NCBI RefSeq assembly: GCF_000403455.2
Contig: NZ_KE159737.1
Location: 52,797-116,796 of the forward strand
Direction of reading: 5' to 3'
Origin: Dorea sp. 5-2
GTDB taxonomy: Bacteria > Bacillota > Clostridia > Lachnospirales > Lachnospiraceae
DNA length: 64,000 nucleotides
Part shown: positions 16,716 to 25,897 of the stretch, piece after piece
Layout: every line of letters starts with the position of its first letter
How positions within the stretch are numbered: position 1 is the stretch's first letter
Notes under the pieces: model-generated
Told to the model about the DNA's origin: nothing
Seen by the model: the letters and a program-made list of their open reading frames with translations, nothing else
Database searches by the model: none
Position numbers and translations under genes: made by a program

Positions 16716-19700
16716 TTATTCCACTTGGCAGGAGTGAAGCGCACTCAGAATCTCCTGCTTCAGCCTCAATACCTCCAGATCATCCGGAAGAAGGGAGATA
16801 AGCTGTGCATTCACCCCATAAGCCTCATTCCACTGCTGATTCGCCATCAGCCCATGAAGCATCTGCTTCACCTGCCCGCCCAGGATTGCGAATTCCGGAG
16901 AGGCCGGCTGAGGCGGATTCTTAAGCAGTTCATTCAGATATTTCGTCAATCCGCTGACTGCAATGGACAATTGCGGGCAGAGATGCAGGGCCTCAGTCAG
17001 AAGAGGGACGCATCCGGCATAGTCCTGTGCATCTAACAGTTGCAGTGCATTCTGGATACGCACTGCGAATTTATACTTCGCAGGCAATATATAAGAATCG
17101 ACATCATTCAAAAGCTCATCCCGGTAAATCATTTTCGCGTCGGCGATGACACTTTCGCAATATTCATTCAACAATGCCAGCAGGCGGGACGGCTCTAAAA
17201 GTCCCTGTGTCAGCTGTCTTTCAAGAAAATGCTGGATCAGCCGTTCTGCAAAGAGCGGATAACCGGATTCAGATAATCCGGGAAGAAGCTTCTGGCAGAA
17301 ATCATCCATATCAGGAAGCCTGGTGCGCTGAGCCAGCGATCTGGCGCAGATATCCCAGTCATCAAGAGTAAGCCTGCCTAATAACACTTCCAGAGAAAAA
17401 CCATTTCTTACGGCCATTTCAACCAACGGTGTCAGGAAATGTACCGGGCAATTTCCGGCGCATAACTGCCAGAAACTATAAATTTCATCATGTTGCTTCA
17501 ATTCTTCGGCATAGTATGCCTTTTGAAGAGTTACATAGAAATTATCGGAAGAAAGGCCGGCGTAACCGCTTAGAATAGCCTCCTTCTGGGCAGGATACCG
17601 TCTTTTCCATTCATCCAGATTCTCATACTGTGGTTCGATGCGGGACTTATCCTCCCAGGGGATCCAGGAAAGGAGCTGGTTTATTGCGGAGTCTGCGCCT
17701 GTTGCAATCTCTGACGCAAAGAACAATCCTTTCACATAGACAGACACAGCCTGCATTTCCCCGCTGGCAAATGTAGAAGTGATCCCGTTCTGTGTCATAG
17801 CCTTTTCTGAATGTTGCCACAGATATTCCAAGGTCTGTCTGTACTGCCTGACAAATTCCAGACCTTTCTTGTATTCCTTCAGATTCCAGCAGAGGTTGAC
17901 AAGCTTAACAGCCAGGTTAAGACGCCCGACTTCCAACAACCGGGGAGAACCAAGAAGACGCTCGCCTTCCTCAAGGGCAAGCTTCTGGTTTCCGGTATAG
18001 GAAATAAGCGCCGGAAGCTCAAGCTGAAGCCACATTTCCAGAGAATCCGGTTTACTCGTCTTCTGTGCAAGCGTAAGTCCTTTCCGGCAATACTCGATTG
18101 CAGTATCAAATTCCCCGGAACTGGAGTATTCCTGGGCGGCCTGGGCATACAGGTGGGCGGATGCCGGTTCGGTCTTGAGGCGTTTCACCAGAAGAGCCAG
18201 ATTCCGGTCAGATTTTTCAGCCTGCTGCGAATCATTTTTCACACCGACATAGCCGAAGTGATGTACGAAGGCGCTGAATTTCTTGCTTGGTTCCGGATAT
18301 GGTTTTATATTCTCGTGAATCGGGAAAACAAAGCGTGTCTCCGGTAGCAGACGGCACATGCGCCCTACATATGCGTCTGCATAGGAAATGCCCTCCCAGT
18401 CCGTATAATTCCGCTGAATGTAAAATGCTGTCTGATACTGCCGGTATTCACCGCTTTTAAAGAAATAGAGGATTTCGTCCACATCCTCAAACCATTCGTC
18501 ATCATCAAGATAGAGGAACCATTCCCCTCTGGCGGCACCAAGTCCCGCATTCCGGGCCTTGGCGAAATCATTGCACCAGGTAAATGGAATGATGTGAGGG
18601 GTATATTGCTCTGCCAGCTCCAAAGTGTCCGGACTGCTTCCCGTGTAGACGATGATCAGCTCGCTGTCAAGCTCACGCAGGAGAGGCTTGAGAGACGCCA
18701 GGCACCGGCCGAGGGTTGCCATACGGTCGGATACCAGAAGTGAGATGGTAAGTTGTATTTTCATGGTTGAGGGCTCCTTCGTTTCGTTAATTTTATCATT
18801 ATCAGGGCTCGTGACAGAAAAATTCCGGCCGGATGCGGTATCTAGTATCCAGTCAGCACAATTCTTCCATGTCAGGTCACGCAGAACTTTTTCATATCCT
18901 TTCTGGATCATGGCCTCCGCCTTCGCAGGATTGTTCAGCAGATCCCGGGCAATTGCCGGAAGCCGGTCAAGATGCAAAAGGTCGTAGAATGCAATATCCT
19001 GCCCGTCCGTAAAATACTCCTCAGCCCATGAACTGCGGTCTGTAAGGGGAAGGGAATGCTGTAGTAAAGTATTGAAGATCCGGTCATGCGTCCCGGATTT
19101 GAAGCCCGGAAATACATTCAGGTTGATCTTCGCATCCGCCATATATGCCAAAGTCTCGCCATATGGAATCCTGTCGTCAATCCGGTGTACATTCGGATAC
19201 TGTGCACAGCTGTGATTCTCCCAGCCCCGTCCCAGAAGATACAGATCAAAACCGGCGTTGGCAAGAACCGTTATCACGCGTTCCCGCTGATACATGCGGA
19301 CTGCCCAGTCAACATTCTCTGAATACGCAAATAACACCCGCAGAGTATCCTCAGAGACAGCCAGATTCTTCTGCTTTAGAGTAAGCAGAAGCGCCTGCTC
19401 CAGGTTCAGAGTGCTGTCGGCTGTCAGATTCTGATACATGAGTTGATAGAGTTCCTGTATGTCGGGCCTGTCTTTTAAACGTTCATTAAGCATAGCAAGC
19501 CTGTCCTGCGGACGGTAATAGGTTCCGCAAAATAAGATGTCATATTTCCGTTCGGCATAGGGAATGACAGGAGCATCCTGGGATGGCACGACACCGACGT
19601 GAGGCATGAAGTCCACGTGGAGAACTTCTTTTGAAAAATATCTCCGCACATAATCTACGTGATCCCGGTCACAGCAGAACAGCCGGTAGTGCTTCGAATG

Positions 19701-20006
19701 CCACAGAAGAGTCGGATGAAAATGTAAGGGAGGATCCATGAGTATGTCGACAACCAGCGTTTCCCAGGCATCCCAGGTCTCGATCAATACATCCTGCCGG
19801 ACACACATCCCGTCAAAGCAGACCGCCAGATCTATCTTTGTGGAAGCAAATTCTATAAAACGAGCATAAGAATGCGGTGATTCGTCCGACGGGGCAGTCA
19901 TATCAAAAATGAAGGTTTCATGACCTTTGGACCGGAATTCATGATCTAACTGATCGACAAAGAAATTAAATGATTCGATGTCGGTATAAAACATAGCGAT
20001 TCGCAT
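16716..20006 (-). CDS. Bifunctional glycosyltransferase: CgeB-like GT fused to GT2 with TPR-like region
   Basis: 1096 aa. Residues 1-~390 resemble CgeB/DUF3880-type GT-B transferases (YDILFCGTYYRPQDRLAML, LYLLGRGWENHS, NLNVFPGFKSGTHDRIFNTL). A linker (~390-415) leads into a GT2 domain at ~415-610: LTISLLVSDRMATLGRCLAS, then GEWFLYLDDDEWFEDVDE with a DDD metal motif. The remainder is helical and TPR-like (AHLYAQAAQEYSSSGEFDTA). From ~415 on it parallels the whole 671-aa protein at 28167, so it looks like a fusion of that protein with a CgeB-like enzyme. The location next to the flagellin genes suggests flagellin O-glycosylation. GGAGGA precedes the ATG. Confidence 0.85.
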   Translation of the reverse strand: MRIAMFYTDIESFNFFVDQLDHEFRSKGHETFIFDMTAPSDESPHSYARFIEFASTKIDLAVCFDGMCVRQDVLIETWDAWETLVVDILMDPPLHFHPTLLWHSKHYRLFCCDRDHVDYVRRYFSKEVLHVDFMPHVGVVPSQDAPVIPYAERKYDILFCGTYYRPQDRLAMLNERLKDRPDIQELYQLMYQNLTADSTLNLEQALLLTLKQKNLAVSEDTLRVLFAYSENVDWAVRMYQRERVITVLANAGFDLYLLGRGWENHSCAQYPNVHRIDDRIPYGETLAYMADAKINLNVFPGFKSGTHDRIFNTLLQHSLPLTDRSSWAEEYFTDGQDIAFYDLLHLDRLPAIARDLLNNPAKAEAMIQKGYEKVLRDLTWKNCADWILDTASGRNFSVTSPDNDKINETKEPSTMKIQLTISLLVSDRMATLGRCLASLKPLLRELDSELIIVYTGSSPDTLELAEQYTPHIIPFTWCNDFAKARNAGLGAARGEWFLYLDDDEWFEDVDEILYFFKSGEYRQYQTAFYIQRNYTDWEGISYADAYVGRMCRLLPETRFVFPIHENIKPYPEPSKKFSAFVHHFGYVGVKNDSQQAEKSDRNLALLVKRLKTEPASAHLYAQAAQEYSSSGEFDTAIEYCRKGLTLAQKTSKPDSLEMWLQLELPALISYTGNQKLALEEGERLLGSPRLLEVGRLNLAVKLVNLCWNLKEYKKGLEFVRQYRQTLEYLWQHSEKAMTQNGITSTFASGEMQAVSVYVKGLFFASEIATGADSAINQLLSWIPWEDKSRIEPQYENLDEWKRRYPAQKEAILSGYAGLSSDNFYVTLQKAYYAEELKQHDEIYSFWQLCAGNCPVHFLTPLVEMAVRNGFSLEVLLGRLTLDDWDICARSLAQRTRLPDMDDFCQKLLPGLSESGYPLFAERLIQHFLERQLTQGLLEPSRLLALLNEYCESVIADAKMIYRDELLNDVDSYILPAKYKFAVRIQNALQLLDAQDYAGCVPLLTEALHLCPQLSIAVSGLTKYLNELLKNPPQPASPEFAILGGQVKQMLHGLMANQQWNEAYGVNAQLISLLPDDLEVLRLKQEILSALHSCQVE

Positions 20007-20056
20007 CTTAAAGAGTCCTCCAATATTTTTTAGTCTTTATACATTTTACCATTCTT

Positions 20057-21646
20057 TTATGAGGAATACAATTTATATATATGTCTGTATTTTCCGCCGT
20101 TTTCTCTTAAAGCTTCATCATAAGCACCGCAATTTCCAGAGGCGATCAGGCTGTGGCACTGTGCCAGAAGACTGACAGAGCATATGTATTCCACACCCAA
20201 TCGAAATCCGCTGCCCGCCTTTTTGTCCTGGTGAAGGTCCATCAGTAACTGCCCCGGCTTAATCACATATCTTTCCTGATCTGTACAGGTAAGGCGGGCG
20301 CCATAATAGTCCTTCATCCTGGCGCAGATCTCGGCATCCTCCGTCGCCAGATAGATATAGTCAAAATCCCAGAGCTCCGTTACTTCGTTAATCTTTTGAA
20401 CGACCATATCTATACTAGCATGTTTTGCATGACCGGGCAGCCGGGTTTGGGTGTAATCCGTTCCCCGTATCAGGACGCCCAGTGTACGTTCCGGATGCGG
20501 AAGAAAACGCGTTTTCCGTTCATTTACATATTTTTTCACCTGATCGTTAAAGATTCCATGCGGCCAGGAAAGCTCGAAGCCCTGAGACACCTCGTCCATA
20601 ATAAAACGCATTGTGTTCAGAAGGTTCATATTAGGCGACAGGGCGAGATAACTGCTCTTTAATACGTCGTCTATGGTGTAACCGCCAGGCTGTAGGAAGA
20701 ACTTATCCCAGATATCGTCATCTCTCTGATCCGAGTAGATATTTGCGTCTGAGGAAATGATCTTAAAGACCGGAATATATCCTTTCGACAGAGCATATCT
20801 TGCGGCAGTAAACACCTTGAGCCAGATACCGTAGATCCCTTCAAGACGAAAATCGCCGTCTATTACAAAGAATTTTTTGTCAGGATTCTTTGTTCCGGGA
20901 TGGATGACATAGGAAAACATAAAAGTCAGTATCATAATCTCATCATAAAACATAATCCCTTTTTCATATCTGGAATTGTCTTCGTTCTGGGGCAGTCCCG
21001 GAATAATGTGTAAAGCGTTAGGATTACCGGGCAATTCAGGAACCACAGTATCCTTGTTGATGATTGGAGTATGGATGTTGCCGGATAAAAATTCGGCAGA
21101 CGGAAACCCGTCTAAATGATCTGAGACTGTAATCTGGAGATTCGGAAGTTCTGGAAGCACATCCAGAAAATCCTGCCATTCTGAGCCGATCAGATAAACC
21201 TGACCGCCGTGCCACAGTGGCAGAACCTGCTTGTATATTTCTACAGAGTATTCATTTAGGCCGTGTAATGCTATACAATCATATCGATTCAAGAAACTTA
21301 GATCTATGCCGCCGTTATAACGGTAGAAATGATTATAATATGTCGGGATACGTTTGATAATGCTGATGCAGCTGCCATTTGGATCCAATACTGGGACAGG
21401 AACATTGTATGGACAGATTCTTGCGGCTTTTTCGAAGGTGTCGGCAGCCTTTTCGATAGCCAGATTAATAAAATCAAGTTTATTCTGCAGATAAAATTTA
21501 TTTACGTGAAAGACAGCGGCAGAGCCTATACGAAGCTCCAGGATATCATTCTCATTCAAATCCTGGAAAAATGCTGTAAGTTCTTCATGAGAGGGGAGAG
21601 CATCTGCTTCAAATATATAAAACTCTCCGGGGACACTTGTGATCAT
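20057..21646 (-). CDS. Fucosyltransferase-fold (NodZ/O-FucT-like) glycosyltransferase candidate
   Basis: 529 aa from the ATG at 21646, preferred because AAGAAGGAACTCCT precedes it; the frame is open further to TTG 21754. The C-terminal third has FFVIDGDFRLEGIYG, TLGVLIRGTDYTQTRLPGH (the Arg-Gly-Thr-Asp motif of GDP-fucose-type GT-B enzymes), YIYLATEDAEICARM and SLIASGNCGAYDEALRENGG, the order seen in alpha-1,6-fucosyltransferase-like proteins. The N-terminal half is not recognised. It probably adds a deoxyhexose to flagellin or its glycan. A fragment of a second such gene lies at 25622. Confidence 0.65.
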   Translation of the reverse strand: MITSVPGEFYIFEADALPSHEELTAFFQDLNENDILELRIGSAAVFHVNKFYLQNKLDFINLAIEKAADTFEKAARICPYNVPVPVLDPNGSCISIIKRIPTYYNHFYRYNGGIDLSFLNRYDCIALHGLNEYSVEIYKQVLPLWHGGQVYLIGSEWQDFLDVLPELPNLQITVSDHLDGFPSAEFLSGNIHTPIINKDTVVPELPGNPNALHIIPGLPQNEDNSRYEKGIMFYDEIMILTFMFSYVIHPGTKNPDKKFFVIDGDFRLEGIYGIWLKVFTAARYALSKGYIPVFKIISSDANIYSDQRDDDIWDKFFLQPGGYTIDDVLKSSYLALSPNMNLLNTMRFIMDEVSQGFELSWPHGIFNDQVKKYVNERKTRFLPHPERTLGVLIRGTDYTQTRLPGHAKHASIDMVVQKINEVTELWDFDYIYLATEDAEICARMKDYYGARLTCTDQERYVIKPGQLLMDLHQDKKAGSGFRLGVEYICSVSLLAQCHSLIASGNCGAYDEALRENGGKYRHIYKLYSS

Positions 21647-21860
21647 AGGAGTTCCTTCTTTCTTAGTGTTATTTAGTAACGATAACATATTTTTCGGCAG
21701 ATTGGAATAGCCATATGCTTGAAGTTCTTTCGTATAAAGAAGTTGTGTGTACAAAAATAATACTGATAGTGATAGAAAATTCCTTAATTTTTAGAAAAAA
21801 GTATCGAAATATGTCATGCAATATGTTACAATGAATCTGGTTGATCAAAGGTAAGGAGAT

Positions 21861-21882
21861 AAAGAGAAGGAAACTTCTCTTT
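21861..21882 (+). terminator. Hairpin upstream of the 21.9-kb gene
   Basis: AAAGAGAAG, GAAA tetraloop, CTTCTCTTT: a perfect 9-bp stem followed by TTGCTTATCTTTTTTT. It could be a terminator or attenuator for transcription entering the gene at 21.9 kb. Confidence 0.5.
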
Positions 21883-21926
21883 GTTTGCTTATCTTTTTTT
21901 GTAAGTGCCGATAGACATATTGATTT

Positions 21927-22697
21927 TTGAGGAGGGAAGAAAATGGAGAAATTCAGTATGATAAGATAGGGAGAAAGATCTACGCAGTATATGACACCAT
22001 GGGAGGTAATCATATTTGGCTCATTGATTCGGCGGATTTATGTGACAATTATATTGTGATGGATGATGGTCACAGCCCATACGAGAATTTCGAATGGAAA
22101 TCAACGGGAGAGAAGGGAAGAGCAGCTGACAAAAGTACATTAGGTGCTTATGAGCCGGATACATTGATGGTTCCGTTGTATAAAAGAATGTTTCTTGAAG
22201 CACAGGATGCATATGATATTTGTACATCGGCATTAGCGAGTAAAGAAGTTGGTGTTCAAAGATTTAAACCTGAACTAGGAACAAAAAAGTCGCCTGTTAT
22301 CATAAGACTTTTTATGTGTTCTTCAAGAAATTATAAGCAAAGGCGAATCACGAATTTTGGCATTAAAAATAAGGAAGTCAGAGAAAGATACATCAATCTT
22401 CTTCTTCCAAGGTTTGTCTGGGTTTGCGAAATATACGACAGTCGAGGATATATTAGGGGGAAAATGATAGGAGAGATCGTTATAGATGCAACTGCTTCGC
22501 CATATGATGGAAGCAAGAGTATTCTTTTATTTCATTATCCATATCATATTTTGGTGTGCCAAAGAAACATAAAAAATGTAAAAAGGCTCTTTGATAAAGA
22601 TGAAAATTTTGAACGAGTTAATGATTGGGAGCCATTTACCAGATATGATCATAATTTATTCTCGCCGAAAGAAATTAAGGCAAATGAGAATAGATAA
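21927..22697 (+). CDS. Hypothetical protein, possibly frameshifted at its start
   Basis: Up to 256 aa from a TTG at 21927, but that start lies inside the ribosome-binding site GAGGAGGG. The well-placed ATG at 21943 reads only 8 codons (MEKFSMIR) before TAG, and the long frame then starts one base out of phase with IQYDKIGRKIYAVYDTMGGN. A one-base indel in the first codons is therefore likely, unless translation starts at the ATG of MGGNHIW. The body (IWLIDSADLCDNYIVMDDGH, LLLPRFVWVCEIYDSRGY) has no motif I recognise, no signal peptide and no membrane segment. It sits alone between the glycosyltransferases and the flagellins. Confidence 0.55.
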   Translation: MRREENGEIQYDKIGRKIYAVYDTMGGNHIWLIDSADLCDNYIVMDDGHSPYENFEWKSTGEKGRAADKSTLGAYEPDTLMVPLYKRMFLEAQDAYDICTSALASKEVGVQRFKPELGTKKSPVIIRLFMCSSRNYKQRRITNFGIKNKEVRERYINLLLPRFVWVCEIYDSRGYIRGKMIGEIVIDATASPYDGSKSILLFHYPYHILVCQRNIKNVKRLFDKDENFERVNDWEPFTRYDHNLFSPKEIKANENR

Positions 22698-22759
22698 GAA
22701 TGTGAGGGGAAAAATAAGTAGTAATCTATAAGTATTTGTATTAAATATAAAACAATTAC

Positions 22760-22789
22760 TTGACAAAAGGAAGATAGAGAACATATAAT
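22760..22789 (+). promoter_or_regulatory. Sigma-A-type promoter
   Basis: TTGACA (22760-22765), 18-base spacer, TATAAT (22784-22789): near-consensus, about 115 bases upstream of the small frameshifted gene at 22904. The remaining gap to the flagellin at 23339 holds only that gene and a terminator. Confidence 0.7.
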
Positions 22790-22903
22790 TATAATACTCT
22801 ATCATTCATTTGAATATGGAGGGTAAAATATTCACAAGGAATGGGGAATCTGTAATTGAGATGGTACATTCCGGTATGGAGGATAGGAGGAGAAAGTGGG
22901 ATT

Positions 22904-23097
22904 ATGGCTATTAAAAAAGCAAAATTGGATTATAGGCCATCCGTAACCAAGATACCAAGATATTGCCAGCAGAGAAATTACCCGTTTCTAGCAGTCATAT
23001 GGAGGATTTGGATAGGGCTATCAAGCAAAAAGTAAGACAGAACGAAGCAGAGCGTGCGGCTAGCATGGAGATTGTAGGCCGCTATATGGTGCGGTAG
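22904..23097 (+). pseudogene. Small gene of ~65 codons broken by a frameshift
   Basis: GGAGGAGAAAGTGGG precedes ATG 22904, which reads MAIKKAKLDYRPSVTK. One base out of phase from about 22950 the sequence continues QDTKILPAEKLPVSSSHMED and later AERAASMEIVGRYMVR to TAG at 23095. The two halves look like one basic/coiled small protein; the 194-bp span is not a multiple of three, so one indel separates them. I do not recognise the family. A consensus promoter upstream and terminator downstream show it was a stand-alone transcription unit beside the flagellin cluster. Confidence 0.5.
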
Positions 23098-23291
23098 CCA
23101 GTGTTTGGAAGGTTGAAGAACCAGTATAGATAAGCCTTAAAATACAGAGGATATTGGGTGACAAGAGATTGTAGATGCAGTGTTTTCTTGTTGCCCTTAT
23201 TTTATGTCTAAAATTATGTTTATATAAGTTGGCTGAAACTTATATAAAATTGCAAAAGAATGAACTAGCAGAATGCTGTGATGAAATATAC

Positions 23292-23318
23292 AAAAAACCT
23301 GCCGAAGGCAGGTTTTTT
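23292..23318. terminator. Strong bidirectional terminator
   Basis: AAAAAACCTGCC, GAA loop, GGCAGGTTTTTT: a perfect 12-bp stem with A and T tracts on both sides, 21 bases beyond the stop of the minus-strand flagellin. Confidence 0.9.
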
Positions 23319-23338
23319 GTATATGAAAATTCCATTAA

Positions 23339-24289
23339 TTACTGAAGTAACTGAAGAACACCCTGTGGAACCTGATTAGCCTGAGCAAGCATAGCCTGAG
23401 CGGACTGAACAAGAATGTTATTCTTGGTGTAAGCCATCATCTCTTTAGCCATATCTACGTCACGAATACGGGACTCAGCAGCTGTGATGTTCTCTTCCTG
23501 AACACTTAAGTTATTGATGGTGTGATCCAGACGGTTCTGCATAGCACCGAAGTCAGAACGCATGGAGGATACCATGTCGATAGCAGCCTGTGCTACAGAA
23601 ATCGCGTGTCTAGCGCTGTCAGCCTTTGTTAAGTCAATGTTATTGATAGTTACGGCCTTTGCACCCTTTGCATTAGCACCAATTAAGAAGCCAGTTGTTC
23701 CCAGTGATTTAACAAACGTATTCTTATCTGTTGAATGAAGACCAAGAGTCTTGCTGCTCATAGACTGGAACGTTACTTTCAACTGGTTAGCTGTCTCGTG
23801 AGAGTCACCGACATGAAGCGTAATATGTGTCTTTGTTACAGTGTTACCAGTACCACCAGTTGCGCTTGCTCCTGGGGATGTGAACAACTTAGTTCCGTTA
23901 AAGTTAGCAGTATTGCTGATACGGTCAATCTCTTCATTCAGACGCTTGATCTCCTTCTGCATCTCCTGACGGTTAGCAGTAGAGTAAGTACCGTTGGCAG
24001 ACTGAGTAGCCAGCTCAACCATACGGTTCAGCATGGAGTGAACTTCTGTCAGAGCGCCTTCTGCTGTCTGCACAAGAGAGATACCGTCGTTGGCATTCTT
24101 CTGAGCGGTAGCAAGACCAGTGATCTGAGCGCGCATCTTCTCAGAAATAGCAAGTCCGGCAGCGTCGTCACCGGCGCGGTTGATTCTGTAACCGGATGAT
24201 AACTTCTCTAAGCTCTTGCCAACGGAAGAGTTGTTGTTAGTTAAGTTCCTGTGTGCATTCAATGCAGTAATGTTATGTTGGATTCTCAT
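23339..24289 (-). CDS. fliC: Flagellin (copy 1)
   Basis: 316 aa, the short flagellin type of Lachnospiraceae. Residues 1-~140 are the conserved D0/D1 N-terminal domain (MRIQHNITALNAHRNLTNNN, SGYRINRAGDDAAGLAIS), and ~225-316 the C-terminal domain ending ANQVPQGVLQLLQ. The middle ~80 residues vary between copies. The protein is exported by the flagellar type III system and polymerises as the filament. Here the variable part reads HSTDKNTFVKSLGTTGFLIG, almost the same as copy 4 (30309) though that gene is on the opposite strand. AAGGAGGAAAGAAT precedes the ATG; a sigma-28-like promoter lies at 24359-24387. Confidence 0.97.
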   Translation of the reverse strand: MRIQHNITALNAHRNLTNNNSSVGKSLEKLSSGYRINRAGDDAAGLAISEKMRAQITGLATAQKNANDGISLVQTAEGALTEVHSMLNRMVELATQSANGTYSTANRQEMQKEIKRLNEEIDRISNTANFNGTKLFTSPGASATGGTGNTVTKTHITLHVGDSHETANQLKVTFQSMSSKTLGLHSTDKNTFVKSLGTTGFLIGANAKGAKAVTINNIDLTKADSARHAISVAQAAIDMVSSMRSDFGAMQNRLDHTINNLSVQEENITAAESRIRDVDMAKEMMAYTKNNILVQSAQAMLAQANQVPQGVLQLLQ

Positions 24290-24358
24290 ATTCTTTCCTC
24301 CTTGAAAATAGTCAGGGAATTCCGTTTCCCTGCATGATTAAAAAATTCTTGACACTTA

Positions 24359-24387
24359 TATTATCGTATGTAATTCGAATATCTTAA
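24359..24387 (-). promoter_or_regulatory. Sigma-28 (SigD/FliA)-like flagellin promoter, copy 1
   Basis: On the minus strand TTAAGATA, 13 bases, CGATAATA, about 70 bases before the flagellin start. The same box pair with the same spacing precedes all four flagellin genes. Confidence 0.8.
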
Positions 24388-24412
24388 GTAATTTTCTTTA
24401 ATTTGTATAAAG

Positions 24413-24441
24413 AAAAAGGCTTCTTTAAAAAGAAGCCCTTT
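24413..24441 (-). terminator. Terminator of flagellin copy 2
   Basis: Read on the minus strand, AAGGGCTTCTT, short loop, AAAGAAGCCTTTTTCTTT: GC core plus T tract 22 bases after the flagellin stop. Confidence 0.8.
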
Positions 24442-24462
24442 CCCCTATGAAAATTCAAAAAA

Positions 24463-25410
24463 TTACTGAAGTAACTGAAGAACACCCTGTGGAACCTGAT
24501 TAGCCTGAGCAAGCATAGCCTGAGCGGACTGAACAAGAATGTTATTCTTGGTGTAAGCCATCATCTCCTTAGCCATATCAACGTCACGGATACGAGACTC
24601 AGCGGCTGTGATGTTCTCTTCCTGAACACTTAAGTTGTTGATGGTGTGATCCAGACGGTTCTGCATAGCGCCGAAGTCAGAACGCATGGAGGATACCATA
24701 TCAATCGCTGCCTGTGCTACAGAGATCGCGTGTCTTGCGCTGCCAGCCTTTGTCAGGTCAATCTGATCAATGGATACTGCTTTGGTTCCGTCTGTGGCAC
24801 CAATTGTCAAGTTAGTAAAGTTCGTTGTACCCAATTTCTTCGAGAAATCTGCCTGAGTTGAATGGAGACCAAGAGTTTTGCTGCTCATGGACTGGAAAGT
24901 TACCTTCAACTGGTTAGCTGTCTCGTGAGAGTCACCGACATGAAGCGTGATCCTTGTCTTAGTTACAACTCCATTAGCATCAGCCTTTGCGCCTGGTGAC
25001 GTAAACAGCTTGGTTCCATTGAAGTTAGCAGTATTGCTGATACGGTCGATCTCTTCGTTCAGACGCTTGATCTCTTTCTGCATCTCCTGACGGTTAGCAG
25101 TAGAGTAAGTACCGTTGGCAGACTGAGTAGCCAGCTCAACCATACGGTTCAGCATGGAGTGAACCTCTGTCAGAGCGCCTTCTGCTGTCTGTACAAGAGA
25201 GATACCGTCGTTGGCATTCTTCTGAGCAGTAGCAAGACCAGTGATCTGCGCACGCATCTTCTCAGATATAGCAAGTCCGGCAGCGTCGTCACCAGCACGG
25301 TTGATCCTGTAACCGGATGATAACTTCTCTAAGCTCTTGCCAACGGAAGAGTTGTTGTTGGTTAAGTTCCTGTGTGCATTCAATGCAGTAATGTTATGTT
25401 GGATTCTCAT
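24463..25410 (-). CDS. fliC: Flagellin (copy 2)
   Basis: 315 aa with N-terminal ~140 and C-terminal ~90 residues identical to copy 1. The variable centre differs: FTSPGAKADANGVVTKTRIT and HSTQADFSKKLGTTNFTNLT. It has its own sigma-28-like promoter (25479-25507), ribosome-binding site and terminator, so it is an independent unit in tandem with copy 1. Many Ser/Thr in the variable part are candidate O-glycosylation sites for the nearby transferases. Whether the copies form mixed filaments or alternate is not visible from sequence. Confidence 0.97.
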   Translation of the reverse strand: MRIQHNITALNAHRNLTNNNSSVGKSLEKLSSGYRINRAGDDAAGLAISEKMRAQITGLATAQKNANDGISLVQTAEGALTEVHSMLNRMVELATQSANGTYSTANRQEMQKEIKRLNEEIDRISNTANFNGTKLFTSPGAKADANGVVTKTRITLHVGDSHETANQLKVTFQSMSSKTLGLHSTQADFSKKLGTTNFTNLTIGATDGTKAVSIDQIDLTKAGSARHAISVAQAAIDMVSSMRSDFGAMQNRLDHTINNLSVQEENITAAESRIRDVDMAKEMMAYTKNNILVQSAQAMLAQANQVPQGVLQLLQ

Positions 25411-25478
25411 ATTCTTTCCTCCTTGAAAGTAGTCAGGGAAATCCCTTTCCCTGCAAAAATTATAATTCTTGACATTTA

Positions 25479-25507
25479 TATTATCGTTTTTTCTTAAAAT
25501 ATCTTAA
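25479..25507 (-). promoter_or_regulatory. Sigma-28-like flagellin promoter, copy 2
   Basis: Minus strand TTAAGATA, 13 bases, CGATAATA, placed as in the other three flagellin genes. Confidence 0.8.
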
Positions 25508-25621
25508 GTACTTTTTCTAAAAAAGTAAATCTTGCTCACACTTTTTTGCACGTTATGATAGAATATATGAGAAAAATTAGATGTTGATATTATCTGGCAG
25601 ATATGCCAAGATATTAATTCA

Positions 25622-25897
25622 GTGAGAGTAGGGCCAATGATGCATATGCGGTTGAGATATATTGATCAGGAGCGTAATCGTTATACGAATACGGACCAGC
25701 CGGGAAGAGTGGTTGCTAAGATGAAGAGGGAAGGGCACGATTATCACGACGAGATGCCTTATCTTGCAGTTCTGTATCTGTTGGCGGAGTGTGATTCACT
25801 GATAGGGAATTGCAGGTGCGGAGCATTTACGGTTGCAGATTATATCAATGGAGGAAGCTACGAACACCGCTATTGCTGGGGGGAAGGAGAATATTGA
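25622..25897 (+). pseudogene. C-terminal fragment of a fucosyltransferase-fold protein
   Basis: 91 codons from a GTG. The pattern LRYIDQERNRY, then YLAVLYLLAECDSLIGNCRC and YINGGSYEHRYCW follows the C-terminus of the protein at 20057 (TCTDQERYV, SVSLLAQCHSLI, RENGGKYRHIYKL). The N-terminal and central domains are absent. The TGA shares one base with the ATG of the next gene, so the original gene was probably in an operon with it. Confidence 0.6.

Noticed and set aside
22816..22914. 32-codon frame starting at 22816 upstream of the small broken gene
   Set aside because: The ATG lacks a good ribosome-binding site and the frame runs into the start of the better-supported gene at 22904; it may be a leader peptide but nothing supports it.
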